DNA from: an uncultured Saprospirales bacterium | GTDB taxonomy: Bacteria > Bacteroidota > Bacteroidia > Chitinophagales > Saprospiraceae | Assembly (NCBI GenBank): GCA_937864265.1 | Contig: CALMIR010000074.1 | Coordinates: forward strand, 1 to 46,760 | Length of the DNA stretch: 46,760 bases | Direction of reading: 5' to 3' | The notes under the pieces: generated by a model | Database searches by the model: none | The model's input: the letters and a program-made list of their open reading frames with translations, nothing else | What the model was told of the DNA's origin: nothing | Translations under genes and position numbers: made by a program | Shown here: piece after piece, positions 7,775 through 16,748 of the stretch | How positions within the stretch are numbered: position 1 is the stretch's first letter | Layout of the letters: each line of letters begins with the position of its first letter

Positions 7775-8833
7775 ATGAGAGGCAATAAACCTTCCCGAAA
7801 AAAAGTACTCATCCCCATCCGGGAACCACTGCGTCATTACCTGAACACGCACAACCGGGTGACCCATTTGCCCATCCAATACGAGGACTTGCTGCGCTAC
7901 GATGCGGCGCTGCCGCTCATCGACCAAATGGGGAACGATACCCATTGGGAAACGGTGTATTACACCCAATCCGATTGGGGGGAAATTTCTAAAGCGATGA
8001 AAACCATCTACGCTTTACTCAAAACGGATGGCGATGTTCACGTGTTGGATCACCTCAATGTAGCTCGAGTTGACTATTGTACCTTTGGCAATACCAAGCC
8101 GTTCAGGGTGCGCATTAGCAACCGCCTCAACGATAATTACGACCATTTTTACATCAAAAAAGCGGATGCCTCCCGCATTTATGGCCTGGAACTGGAGGAT
8201 TTGCTATCGCCCAACCGAGTCATTTTTTTGGTGGATGGCAATACCATGATCGAAGAACACGTGGCAGGCATTCCGGGCGATGATTTTATGAAAAGAAACC
8301 TGGAAGACACCACTTTCAACCAAATTCGACTTGCTAAAGAATTCATCAAGTTCAACGAAAGGTGCTTTGTCCGACTTTTGGGGGATATGCGTTCTTACAA
8401 CTATGTCGTGGACATCACACCCGATATAGAAGGTTCCCAATTCCGTTTGCGGGCCATCGATTTTGACCAGCAATCTTACGAGGGGCGCAAAAGTTTTTAC
8501 CTGCCCCAATATTTCAAAGAGAATAACCCCATCATTGAAATAGGTATCCAGCACATGCGCCACGAGACCGTTAAGCAATACCAACTGGAAGAGCGCAGCT
8601 TGATAGCGGCTCGGGTAAAAACCTCAGAAAAGCAATTTTACGACTTGAAGGCGATCATGGAAGCCGATGAACTATCTAGCGCCGACAAAATAAAAAGGCT
8701 GGGCGAAGAGCTGGCCTACCACCACAAAAACGATTCTTTTAAAAAATGTGTTACTATGGGGCAGTTGGTGTTCAACAACATCCGGCTGCTTTTACAGAAA
8801 GATTTCAAGCAAAGTACCAATTTTTTACCATGA
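7775..8833 (+). CDS. Protein of unknown function with a possible kinase-like fold
   Basis: 352 aa, no signal peptide. I do not recognise a named family. The middle resembles a divergent protein-kinase or aminoglycoside-phosphotransferase fold: a Lys pair in FYIKKAD (128-129), a Glu-rich hinge-like stretch IEEHVAGIPGDDF (159-171), a catalytic-loop-like LLGDMRSYNYVVD (D204, N209) and RAIDFDQQSY with DFD (229-231) in place of DFG. This order fits Lys / HxDxxxxN / DFG, but the catalytic His is Gly, so the assignment is inference. Its stop overlaps the start of the next gene by four bases (ATGA), so it is translationally coupled to the E1-like/rhodanese protein and the two probably act together. 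Confidence 0.6.
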   Translation: MRGNKPSRKKVLIPIREPLRHYLNTHNRVTHLPIQYEDLLRYDAALPLIDQMGNDTHWETVYYTQSDWGEISKAMKTIYALLKTDGDVHVLDHLNVARVDYCTFGNTKPFRVRISNRLNDNYDHFYIKKADASRIYGLELEDLLSPNRVIFLVDGNTMIEEHVAGIPGDDFMKRNLEDTTFNQIRLAKEFIKFNERCFVRLLGDMRSYNYVVDITPDIEGSQFRLRAIDFDQQSYEGRKSFYLPQYFKENNPIIEIGIQHMRHETVKQYQLEERSLIAARVKTSEKQFYDLKAIMEADELSSADKIKRLGEELAYHHKNDSFKKCVTMGQLVFNNIRLLLQKDFKQSTNFLP

Positions 8834-9948
8834 GTAGGGAATCGCTCACGCCAACGGAAATGAATCGCTATGCCCGACATTTGGTGCTGCCCAATTTTGG
8901 GTTAGAAGCTCAGATGCGGCTTAAACAGTCTTCCGTGCTGGTCATTGGTGCCGGCGGCTTGGGCAGCCCTATATTGTTGTATTTAGCCGCTGCTGGCGTA
9001 GGTTGCTTGGGCATAGTGGACTTCGATCGGGTTGACTTGAGCAATTTGCAGCGTCAAGTGCTTTACGACGAAACCGATATAGGTGCCTGGAAGGCAGAGC
9101 GAGCCGCGCAAAAGTTGCAACAACTCAATTCGGACATCCAAGTAAAGCCCCACTGCACTCGCCTGAGCCGGGAAAACGCCCTGGAATTATTCGCTCCATA
9201 CGATTTAATTATTGATGGGAGCGACAATTTTCCTACTCGGTATTTGGCAAACGATGCAGCAGTACTAGCCGGGAAGCCCTACGTTTATGGCGCTATATAC
9301 CGCTTTGAAGGCCAGGTGGCTGTTTTCAACGCCTTGCGCTCGGATGGCAGCCGTGGCCCCAATTATCGGGATTTGCACCCAACGCCACCCCCTCCCGAAC
9401 TGGTGCCGAATTGCCAGGAAGGTGGCGTTTTGGGGGTATTACCCGGTATTATTGGAAGCATGCAAGCTATGGAAGCCATCAAACTCCTGGCTGGCTTACC
9501 TTGCGCTTTGGATGGTCGCCTTTTCCTCTATGACGCTCTGGAATGGCGCACAATGACTATTGAAATACCCAAGAATCCGGCAGTAAAAATTGCCGAACTC
9601 GTTGATTATGAAATATTTTGCGGTCTAACACCTGCGATCGCGGCCCTTAGCCCCCATGATTTAAAAGCCAGGTTACAAGCCAATGAGCCTTTGCAATTGA
9701 TAGACGTGCGAGAAAATCATGAAAGGGTAAAAGGGCATATAGGCGGGCTGCATATTCCTTTGGCTGCATTACCGGATCAACTCGAAAGAATAGACCCCTC
9801 CCATACGGTGGTCGTTTATTGCCAAAGTGGCAAAAGGAGCGAGCGTGCTCTGCAAATCATTGCCAATAACATCCAAGTGCCCCGTTTGTACCATTTGGCA
9901 GGAGGCATAGCCGCCTGGGAATTGGAAAATACAGTTACTGCTTCCTAA
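8830..9948 (+). CDS. moeB: ThiF/MoeB-type E1-like adenylyltransferase fused to a rhodanese domain
   Basis: 372 aa. MoeB/ThiF enzymes adenylate the C-terminal Gly of a small ubiquitin-like sulfur carrier (MoaD, ThiS); a rhodanese domain then supplies sulfur. Residues 1-250 hold the nucleotide site (GAGGLGS 40-46, DFDRVDLSNLQRQ) and C195 in the PNCQEGGVLG block. The two zinc CxxC pairs of E. coli MoeB are absent (GPNYRDLHP in that place), as in other MoeB-rhodanese fusions. Residues 270-370 are rhodanese with C331 in CQSGKR. I chose ATG 8830, which overlaps the upstream stop (ATGA), over an in-frame ATG at 8746 that would lie well inside the upstream gene. No carrier protein or molybdopterin gene is in the window. 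Its 3' end overlaps the next gene antisense by 14 bases. Confidence 0.85.
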   Translation: MSRESLTPTEMNRYARHLVLPNFGLEAQMRLKQSSVLVIGAGGLGSPILLYLAAAGVGCLGIVDFDRVDLSNLQRQVLYDETDIGAWKAERAAQKLQQLNSDIQVKPHCTRLSRENALELFAPYDLIIDGSDNFPTRYLANDAAVLAGKPYVYGAIYRFEGQVAVFNALRSDGSRGPNYRDLHPTPPPPELVPNCQEGGVLGVLPGIIGSMQAMEAIKLLAGLPCALDGRLFLYDALEWRTMTIEIPKNPAVKIAELVDYEIFCGLTPAIAALSPHDLKARLQANEPLQLIDVRENHERVKGHIGGLHIPLAALPDQLERIDPSHTVVVYCQSGKRSERALQIIANNIQVPRLYHLAGGIAAWELENTVTAS

Positions 9949-10780
9949 AGCGCTTGATGGACTTAACCACGATAGGCGGCAATAGGTCATTCGCCAAATT
10001 GACCATCCCGTTGAAAACCTTCATTTGAGTGGAATCCTGTTCTTTTCTGGCAGCGAAGGTAGTTGTAATTCGGTTCTGTTGTGCCGCACTGACTTCTTCG
10101 GCCGGACGTCCATTGGTGTAATAGTACAAGGCCAGGGAGCGGCGGCTTCGGTCGGGGGGGCAGGTCAAAGGGTCGGGATGGCCGTGCCAGGAATAATCTG
10201 TAGTGGAAAAGATGGCCATTCGATTGAAGATGGGCGAGATGCGGGTTACACAGCGGCTCATGTCGCGTTCCCACAATTCAAAGTGTCCGCCATATTCTTC
10301 TTTCCAATCTTCATTTAGATAAACCAGTACATTGATCCGGCGATCCAGGTTCATCGTTTTGTGCTTGTGAAAATCTACGTGCAATTTCAAAAAACCGCCC
10401 GGCTTGATTTGGTGCAAACCGCCGCCTTCAAAGTAGGGGTCTGGAATCAGCGTTTCTTTGATGCCCGTCAGGTTTTGCAAAAACTCCAAAAAAGGCTGGG
10501 CATTTAAAAAGTGCATCAGGCTTCGGGTCAAAGGCCCAAAACGGTATTCTCCTTTGGAGGCATACTTGATTTCGTTGGGGTTCTGATAAAACACTTCGTT
10601 TTTGTCTTTCCCCATTTCCGGAAACTCTGCCAATACTTCCCTAAGCATATTCGCGTTGAGAAAATTATCGAAATAGATGCTCGGGAAGGGTTTGGCATTG
10701 GCATATTCTTCGTGTTTTAGCCGTCCCAAATCCACTAGTTCATCCAGGGAAATGTCTATGTATTGGCGCGTTTGTTCCAT
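9935..10780 (-). CDS. 2-oxoglutarate/Fe(II)-dependent oxygenase (prolyl-4-hydroxylase-like)
   Basis: 281 aa, soluble. The double-stranded beta-helix iron site is readable: LHVDFHKH gives HxD (H134, D136), SWHGHPDP gives the distal His (H199), and RRSLALYYY gives the Arg (about 214) that holds 2-oxoglutarate. GGHFELWERD and RMAIFSTTDYSWHG are typical of the P4Hc/2OG-FeII_Oxy_3 group, which hydroxylates proteins or sugars. The substrate is unknown. It is convergent with and overlaps the 3' end of the E1-like gene by 14 bases. A perfect -7 element lies 20 bases upstream of its ATG. Confidence 0.88.
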   Translation of the reverse strand: MEQTRQYIDISLDELVDLGRLKHEEYANAKPFPSIYFDNFLNANMLREVLAEFPEMGKDKNEVFYQNPNEIKYASKGEYRFGPLTRSLMHFLNAQPFLEFLQNLTGIKETLIPDPYFEGGGLHQIKPGGFLKLHVDFHKHKTMNLDRRINVLVYLNEDWKEEYGGHFELWERDMSRCVTRISPIFNRMAIFSTTDYSWHGHPDPLTCPPDRSRRSLALYYYTNGRPAEEVSAAQQNRITTTFAARKEQDSTQMKVFNGMVNLANDLLPPIVVKSIKRFRKQ

Positions 10781-10799
10781 ATTTATTCCTTTAGGCGTG

Positions 10800-10807
10800 C
10801 AAATATA
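10800..10807 (-). promoter_or_regulatory. -7 promoter element (TATATTTG) for the 2OG oxygenase
   Basis: Perfect TAnnTTTG on the minus strand, 20 bases before ATG 10780, in the spacer shared with the divergent Rpn pseudogene. Confidence 0.6.
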
Positions 10808-10856
10808 GGCATGATTAATAAGGTATTTGTATCTTTATTCACCCAAATTAAAAACC

Positions 10857-11987
10857 ATGCCTGGAAATAATCCACACGACGAGTTGTTCAAAGCCACTTT
10901 CTCTATTACATCAGAAGTAGCGGTTTTCCTAAAGTATTACCTACCTCACTTAGGCAGACATCTCCATTTAAAATCTTTAAAACAAGAACAAACGTCCTAT
11001 ATCAGTGAAAACCTCAAAGAATTCTTTTCAGATATTGTTTATACCTGCAAATGGAAATCCGCTGATGACTCCATGTCATCAGGTATAAAAATTGCCTTTT
11101 TGCTAGAGCACAAGAGTTATCTGCCCGATAACATTTATATACAACTACTTCGTTACTTAACGGAAACCTATCACTACCAATATCAAAACAAACAAGCCCT
11201 ACAGTTGACTATTCCTGTCGTAGTGTATCACGGGGCAGATAAATGGCAAATGCGCACTTTTGAAGATTACTTTGAACTACCAGATCAATACTAGACAAAA
11301 TACCTCCCTTCTTTCAGTTATGAACTGATTGACCTGCGTTCAATGGCCAGAGAAATAATCATTAAGCAGAATATAGGCTTTATATTAAGAAGTACCTTTC
11401 TGCTCTTTAAGCATAAAAATGACAAAAGCTTTTTAGAGGAATTTTCAGAGGAAATCTTTACTTTTGTAGAAAGCAGAGAACTAAACGAAGATCAAAAATT
11501 GTTTTTTTTAAAACAACTGTTTTTTTATTTATTCAGCACCCTCAGCTTTCAGCCTGAAGAGTTCTTGGAATTCACCAAAAAATTGCCTGCTATGACAAAG
11601 ACTATTGCGAATAGCTTATACGACAACCTGCTTCAAGAAGGCCTTGAAAAAGGCCTTGAAAAAGGCATCGAAAAAGGTGTGAAAAAAGGAGAGATTTTGG
11701 AAATACAACATCAGGTGATGCTATTACATCGTATGCTTGAAAGAGGGATAGAAATGAGCCTCATGCATCAATTATCTGCCTTACCAGAGCTATTCATCCA
11801 GCAATTTTGCCAGTATTTCTCAATTGAAAACATCCAGCCATTAATTGAAAACATCCATCAAGCTAGTGAGGCTCCTACAATCGAAGCTATGCAAAATGAC
11901 CTAAAAGAGGCTTTATTACAATATGGTTTTACAACAACTGCTATCGAAGCACTACTAGCCGCTACTAGTTCATCCCATACTTTCTGA
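10857..11987 (+). pseudogene. Rpn-family PD-(D/E)XK nuclease (recombination-promoting), broken by in-frame TAG
   Basis: The frame from ATG 10857 to 11987 is a single Rpn/RpnA-type gene of 376 sense and interrupted codons, split by TAG at 11292-11294 (codon 146). Before the stop: NPHDELFKATFS, D59 in SDIVY and E84-x-K86 in LLEHKS, the nuclease core, ending FELPDQY. After the stop the phase is unchanged: TKYLPSFSYELIDLRS, the conserved continuation, then the C-terminal region with the family's charged repeat (GLEKGLEKGIEKGVKKGE). A point mutation to amber explains it. The first piece alone might keep nuclease residues. The DNA is clearly more AT-rich than its neighbours, consistent with horizontal arrival. 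An upstream TTG at 10827 is a less likely start. Confidence 0.87.
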
Positions 11988-12000
11988 ATGCATTAAGCCA

Positions 12001-12939
12001 TCAGCCAATTTCCTCATCCACCAGATACTGATTGCGATCTGAAGCGGTGCGGGAAACCAATTCAGCTAAAAAACCCGTTACAAACAGCTGCGTTCCTACA
12101 ATAAACATCAATATGCCGAAATAAAACAAGGGCCGATCGTCCATGTCGTAGAATTGATAGACCAACTTAGCTATACTCAGGTAGGTCAAAATTAGAAAGC
12201 CAAGCATCAGAAAAATAAAGCCCAAACTTCCAAAAAAGTGCATAGGCCGCTTGCTAAAACGCGAAATAAACATCACCGAGAGTAAATCCAAAGGCCCGCG
12301 GATAAAGCGCTCTACGCCAAACTTAGTGACTCCGTATTTGCGTTCCTGATGTTGCACTACTTTTTCCCCAATGCGCTTGAATCCGGCCCATTTCGCCAAT
12401 ACCGGAATGTACCGGTGCATCTCGCCATACACCTCTATGCTTTTGACAACTTTATTTTTATAGGCTTTCAGTCCGCAATTGAAGTCATGCAAATGTATGC
12501 CGGTCATGCTGCGTACCGTCCAATTGTACAACTTACTTGGCAGGTTTTTGGTCAATACCGGATCAAAACGCTTTTTTTTCCAGCCGGAAACTAAGTCAAA
12601 GCCTTCCTCTGCAATCAGACGGTACAATTCAGGTATTTCATCGGGGCTATCCTGAAGGTCAGCGTCCATCGTTATGACCACCCTACCTTTTGCTTTGGCA
12701 AAGCCTATATTCAGCGCCGCCGATTTGCCATAATTGCGCCTGAATTTGAGGGCTTTAACGCACTCGTTCTGAGCCGCCAATCGCTCAATAACTTGCCAGG
12801 AAGCATCGGTGCTGCCATCGTCTATAAATAAAATTTCATAGGAAAAACCCTGCTTTTCCATCACCCGGCGAATCCAAGACTCCAACTCTGAGAGGGATTC
12901 TTCTTCATTCAACAATGGTATAACGACTGAAATATCCAT
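12001..12939 (-). CDS. GT2 polyprenyl-phosphate glycosyltransferase (DPM1/GtrB-like)
   Basis: 312 aa. Transfers a sugar from a nucleotide sugar, most likely to undecaprenyl phosphate. GT-A domain in residues 1-225: VVIPLLNEEESL, FIDDGSTD, the DxD metal motif in MDADLQD (92-94), and NCGLKAYKN. Two C-terminal transmembrane helices follow (about 230-255 and 268-295), the hallmark of the DPM1/GtrB/ArnC group. The sugar is unknown. It lies just downstream of two DUF4199 genes on the same strand; GT2 next to DUF4199 is a common pairing in Bacteroidota, so a cell-envelope role is likely. Confidence 0.9.
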   Translation of the reverse strand: MDISVVIPLLNEEESLSELESWIRRVMEKQGFSYEILFIDDGSTDASWQVIERLAAQNECVKALKFRRNYGKSAALNIGFAKAKGRVVITMDADLQDSPDEIPELYRLIAEEGFDLVSGWKKKRFDPVLTKNLPSKLYNWTVRSMTGIHLHDFNCGLKAYKNKVVKSIEVYGEMHRYIPVLAKWAGFKRIGEKVVQHQERKYGVTKFGVERFIRGPLDLLSVMFISRFSKRPMHFFGSLGFIFLMLGFLILTYLSIAKLVYQFYDMDDRPLFYFGILMFIVGTQLFVTGFLAELVSRTASDRNQYLVDEEIG

Positions 12940-12992
12940 AGGTTTATTCCTGATCCGACAAGCATTTTAATTAGCTAGACTTTAGCATCTAA

Positions 12993-13496
12993 TCAATCTT
13001 TTACCAATGGCGACATAGCCAACGCCAATATAAAACCGCCTATCAAACTGCGCGCATAAGCTAAAATCGTAGTGCTGAACGTCACTTTAAAAGCAGCGGC
13101 ATCGCCCAGACTTTTCAACAGTTCCTGTCGTTGTTTGTCATCCATCAAATCCCTGTTTTTTTCCATAGCTGCCCGCATCATGTCGCGCTGCAAATCTACC
13201 AAACCAGGATCAATCCATGCATATAGTAGCCAATAAAAGAGGTAATAGATCAAATTAGCGACCACAAACACCAGAAAAGCCGTTTGGAGTGCATTCTGAA
13301 AGGTATAGTTCCCTGCCTTGTTTTTGCGGTCTGCTTGTACTGCTTGCCACATGAAGACCAAATAAATGATCAAGGAGCCCCAATATATCCAGGGGTTGAA
13401 CATCCATGCTGGCTCAACAAAATACAAAAGCAGGAATAAGCCAACGGTGCTTATTCCTGCCAGTAATCCATATCGGACTGCGATACGTTTAAACAT
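12993..13496 (-). CDS. DUF4199 membrane protein (first copy)
   Basis: 167 aa. DUF4199 proteins are small Bacteroidota membrane proteins of unknown function. Four hydrophobic segments are seen (about 8-28, 37-52, 73-95, 140-162) around a charged loop (about 100-130). It begins 9 bases after the stop of the other DUF4199 gene, so the pair is one transcription unit, possibly a heterodimer. It precedes the glycosyltransferase by 53 bases. Confidence 0.8.
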   Translation of the reverse strand: MFKRIAVRYGLLAGISTVGLFLLLYFVEPAWMFNPWIYWGSLIIYLVFMWQAVQADRKNKAGNYTFQNALQTAFLVFVVANLIYYLFYWLLYAWIDPGLVDLQRDMMRAAMEKNRDLMDDKQRQELLKSLGDAAAFKVTFSTTILAYARSLIGGFILALAMSPLVKD

Positions 13497-13505
13497 ATCT
13501 CTGTT

Positions 13506-14069
13506 TTATTTGACTTCCTTCTTCATCACTGCCGCAACGATAAGGGCAATGATTAGTCCGGTTACAAATGAGCTTACACCTGCAATAATACTCATGGCAA
13601 CAGGGGTAAACATCCATTTCATCATATTCAAGGCCTGATCGGCATCAGCTTCACTCATGCCTTGGTTTTCCATCATTTGTTCGCGGGACATGTCTAGTAT
13701 CTCCTGCATCAGATTGGGTTCAATGACGGTAAAAAACAAAAAACTCCATACCAACGTGATCAGGGCAATGACCAATTGCAGCTGAAAACCAGCTTTAAAG
13801 CCTTTTCCGAAATTGATGAAACCGCCCAATAGTTCATCCCGGTATTTTTTCACCACCATCATGTTGGCGGTAATGAGCACGGCCCAGTTGATCAGCGTAA
13901 TGATCCAATTGGAAGCACCTTTTCCGCTGTAATCGGTAAAGCCAGCCAAATGAGCGGCCAACCCAATCACAATCATAATCATTGCCGCCAATAAGCCATG
14001 ACGCAATGCAATCGGCCAAGGTGAAGCATTTGAGTTGACTGGTCCCTGTTGATCGATTAATTCATTCAT
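13506..14069 (-). CDS. DUF4199 membrane protein (second copy)
   Basis: 187 aa with four transmembrane segments arranged as in the neighbouring paralogue: a short cytoplasmic N-terminus, helices 1-2, helix 3 (FQLQLVIALITLVWSFLFF), a charged loop rich in Met/Glu/Asp (about 120-150) and a last helix ending VMKKEVK. ATG 14069 was chosen over a TTG 33 bases upstream, which would only add residues unlike the family. Function unknown; paralogy with the adjacent gene is visible in the charged loop and the helix spacing. Confidence 0.8.
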   Translation of the reverse strand: MNELIDQQGPVNSNASPWPIALRHGLLAAMIMIVIGLAAHLAGFTDYSGKGASNWIITLINWAVLITANMMVVKKYRDELLGGFINFGKGFKAGFQLQLVIALITLVWSFLFFTVIEPNLMQEILDMSREQMMENQGMSEADADQALNMMKWMFTPVAMSIIAGVSSFVTGLIIALIVAAVMKKEVK

Positions 14070-14205
14070 AGTTCGATAAAGTTGGTTAATGAATGTCGGC
14101 AAGTTGACGACAAAATGCTAAACCATCAAATTTTTTCTACAAATATGCCACTTCTGCCTATCTTTTCCTCACATTTCCTTGTTCTATGGATAAAAAACGT
14201 GTATC

Positions 14206-15186
14206 ATGAAAACCGCTTCCTTGCTCCTGCTTGTTTTTTTTACCCTAAGTGCCTGCCAAAACAATAACGCTTCCCAAACAGCACCCACCAATAACAGTCC
14301 AGCCGAGTTGGCTCAAGCTGTCAGTTTCGCATTCAAAAAAGACGTCAATTCCGGTTTGGATAAATACTGGTACCAAGGTAAAGCTGAACTGAATCGCTAT
14401 GATTTGCAACAATTCCGCTACGCCGACGTACATCCGGGCGAGGTGGTCATCGTTTTTGTTACCGAAGATTTTCTGACAGATAAACAAGTGAAAAATGAGC
14501 GGTATCAAAGCGAAAATAGTGTCCCCATTTTAAAAATGAACCACATCAGCCGATTTACGACCGGCCTTTATGATTATTCCATTATGAAATCGGTTTTCAC
14601 ACCAGTTGAAACGGCCAAGCACCCGCAAACCCTTAAAACCACGACTTCGACACAAGACTGGTGTGGCCATACTTTTATGCAGTTTAATTACGGGGATGGT
14701 CAATACAAAAGCACCTTGCTTTCCTACTTCGAATCGGAAGCCGACCAAATCAAAGCAATCCCCTACGCCATTTTGGAAGATGAGTTGATGAATCGTATCA
14801 GAATGAACCCGGAAGGTATGCCCATCGGTTCGCTACAAATGATCCCAAGCGCCAGCATCTTGCGTTTGCTGCACCTGCCTGCCGAAGCCGTTCAAGCAGA
14901 AGCCAGTATGTCAGCCTATGCAGGAAGCGATTTTACAGGAGAAGGCTTGAAAATGTACGAAGTCCAGTTTCCCAAACTAAAGCGCACCCTGCAAATCGTC
15001 TTTCAATCCGAGGCACCCTATCTGATAGAGGGCTGGACAGACACCTACCCCGGCCGGGGCGACAGCACTTTAAAAAAATCCATTGCCAAACGCACCCATA
15101 CCATCCTGGAAAAATACTGGCAGGAACACGACTTGGATGATGCCCCTTTGAGAAAAGCATTTGGCGTAGAAGCGTTTCCATTTTAA
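14206..15186 (+). CDS. Septum-like, seryl-rich lipoprotein of unknown function
   Basis: 326 aa. N-terminal lipoprotein signal MKTASLLLLVFFTLSAC with the lipobox LSAC and lipidated Cys17, followed by a low-complexity Asn/Ser/Thr linker (QNNNASQTAPTNNS). The rest is a soluble mixed alpha/beta region with motifs KYWYQGKAELNRYDLQQ, HPGEVVIVFVTEDF and DWCGHTFMQFNYGD that look conserved but that I cannot tie to a named domain. Probably anchored in the inner or outer membrane facing the periplasm. Monocistronic, divergent from the DUF4199 pair. The call's descriptive words rest on composition only; no function is claimed. Confidence 0.75.
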   Translation: MKTASLLLLVFFTLSACQNNNASQTAPTNNSPAELAQAVSFAFKKDVNSGLDKYWYQGKAELNRYDLQQFRYADVHPGEVVIVFVTEDFLTDKQVKNERYQSENSVPILKMNHISRFTTGLYDYSIMKSVFTPVETAKHPQTLKTTTSTQDWCGHTFMQFNYGDGQYKSTLLSYFESEADQIKAIPYAILEDELMNRIRMNPEGMPIGSLQMIPSASILRLLHLPAEAVQAEASMSAYAGSDFTGEGLKMYEVQFPKLKRTLQIVFQSEAPYLIEGWTDTYPGRGDSTLKKSIAKRTHTILEKYWQEHDLDDAPLRKAFGVEAFPF

Positions 15187-15216
15187 GTAACGCAGAAAAA
15201 ACAAATTTCCCGAAGA

Positions 15217-15238
15217 GACTGACATAGGGTTGTCAGTC
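15217..15238. terminator. 8-bp hairpin after the lipoprotein gene (possible terminator)
   Basis: Arms GACTGACA (15217-15224) and TGTCAGTC (15231-15238) with a 6-base loop, 31 bases after the lipoprotein stop. No T-run follows, so termination is uncertain. Confidence 0.35.
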
Positions 15239-15246
15239 GTGCCTAT

Positions 15247-15254
15247 TTACTTTG
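15247..15254 (+). promoter_or_regulatory. Possible -7 element (TTACTTTG) for the DUF6157 gene
   Basis: Seven of eight positions match TAnnTTTG, 25 bases before the ATG at 15280 and just after the hairpin at 15217-15238. Confidence 0.35.
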
Positions 15255-15279
15255 CCCATTAATAAAAGCTAAGTACAAG

Positions 15280-15687
15280 ATGCATACCACCAATTATTTC
15301 AACACTTTCATCGAAATTGCACCTGATTGCCCGGTAACTTCAGCTGAAGTTCCTCCTAATCAATCAGAAAATACTTCCATAGCTACCTTGCAATTTGAAA
15401 TGATTGCCCACCATCCTTATGGCTATACCTCCGATGAAGTGCTATTTGCTATCCATTGCAAAAGGAAAGGACTGAACAACGACCTTGAATCGGAGCAGGC
15501 AGCTTTTTTCTCTAAAGGTCAGCCTTGTTTGCGCAGCTCTCCACTGCCCAAGCGATATGGTTGGGGACTGCATTACAACGATGCAGGTAAAGTAGCCATT
15601 TATCCGGTTGAATCGGAAGCATACAAACGTTTTCAAAACGATGACTCCTTGAAGCAGATCAAAGCCATGCGATCAAAGCGGGGCTAG
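15280..15687 (+). CDS. DUF6157-family protein
   Basis: 135 aa soluble protein. The family hallmarks as I know them are present in order: YFNTFIEIAPDCPVTSAE, a Q-F-E-M-I block, HPYGYTSDEVLFAI, FFSKGQPCLRSSPLPKRYG and a C-terminal ESEAYKRF. The function of the family is unknown. The last four bases overlap the 3' end of the convergent membrane-protein gene at 15684. Confidence 0.8.
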   Translation: MHTTNYFNTFIEIAPDCPVTSAEVPPNQSENTSIATLQFEMIAHHPYGYTSDEVLFAIHCKRKGLNNDLESEQAAFFSKGQPCLRSSPLPKRYGWGLHYNDAGKVAIYPVESEAYKRFQNDDSLKQIKAMRSKRG

Positions 15688-16721
15688 TGCCTTTGTTTCA
15701 GCCATTTATCCAATAGTGATACCGCTCTTAATCGGGGCTTCTCAAATGTGGTAGGCTCATCCAAGGCCGCACGCAGTGCCTGTACTTCCGATTTATAATT
15801 AGCACCTATGTTTTGAAACTTATCCACGGTGCGGAGTAGCCGTTCAATTTCCCAGCTAAATCTATCCGAGTACAAGTCATAATCGCCCCGGCAATTTCGG
15901 ATGTCTTCCCGGATCAGTTTGGCTTGAATCAATATGCCTTGACGAATGGGTTCTACAAACAGGGATTTATCCTCTACCTCATTGGAAGCCAGGAAGATAA
16001 AAGCCTGTGGTGCCCAGTCGTTTTGCAAGCGACGAACCAGCTCTTCCTGCCAGTCTGGACGGCTTTTGAGCTTAGCCAATGCCCGTTCCCGCACATCCGG
16101 CGCATGATTCGCATCCGTAAAAACATATAGAAACACGGCATCTTTTGATACATCCGTCGTATCTATCTGATTCAGATGATCCTGGTGAATTTTATCTTCA
16201 AATGCTTGTTGGCTTTTAATAACAGCCATATCATTCCGTATGTAATGAACGGCTATGAATAATAATGCCAATATACCCAACACCAAGCCGACATAAATCG
16301 GCCCTTTATAAAGTGCGGCAGGAACAGCACCCGGCTCGGTGTGGAGCAGAACGCCCGCAGCCAAAACGAGCATCACTGGAAGCACGGCAGGCAAGTATTT
16401 GAAAACTTGACGGATAGGCACCGGCAAGTCGCCCACACCTTCGCCCAACAAAAAGAAGCCATTGCCCAACATGACCAGTAAAAAACCAATAATAATCAGC
16501 CCACTTGAAGCGCCTACCCAGGCAAAATGGCCTTTCCAAGCTATGATGGCCGTTACAATCGCCAGGCTGACTGAAAATACCAGAATGCCAATAATAAGCG
16601 ACCAAGCATAGCCAACGACGGCATCGCCCCCTCTTGGCACCGTGCTGAGGTACATCATATTAAACAATAAGATGGCCACCAAAGCAGCTAAGCCTAAAAA
16701 CACATTGCCAATTATAATCAT
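15684..16721 (-). CDS. Membrane protein of unknown function with a soluble helical C-terminus
   Basis: 345 aa. The N-terminal half has six hydrophobic helices (about 2-25, 36-60, 70-92, 108-126, 140-163, with a tight loop between). The C-terminal half (170-345) is soluble, helical and charged, and looks like a degenerate repeat of helix pairs (PDVRERALAKLKSRPDWQEELVRRL; written here in two parts, PDVRERALAKLKS and RPDWQEELVRRL), reminiscent of HEAT-like modules. No named family recognised. The upstream gene ends 27 bases before it, so they may be cotranscribed. Confidence 0.65.
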   Translation of the reverse strand: MIIIGNVFLGLAALVAILLFNMMYLSTVPRGGDAVVGYAWSLIIGILVFSVSLAIVTAIIAWKGHFAWVGASSGLIIIGFLLVMLGNGFFLLGEGVGDLPVPIRQVFKYLPAVLPVMLVLAAGVLLHTEPGAVPAALYKGPIYVGLVLGILALLFIAVHYIRNDMAVIKSQQAFEDKIHQDHLNQIDTTDVSKDAVFLYVFTDANHAPDVRERALAKLKSRPDWQEELVRRLQNDWAPQAFIFLASNEVEDKSLFVEPIRQGILIQAKLIREDIRNCRGDYDLYSDRFSWEIERLLRTVDKFQNIGANYKSEVQALRAALDEPTTFEKPRLRAVSLLDKWLKQRH

Positions 16722-16748
16722 AGGTTGTCTATTCTCGTTTTTATGCTT

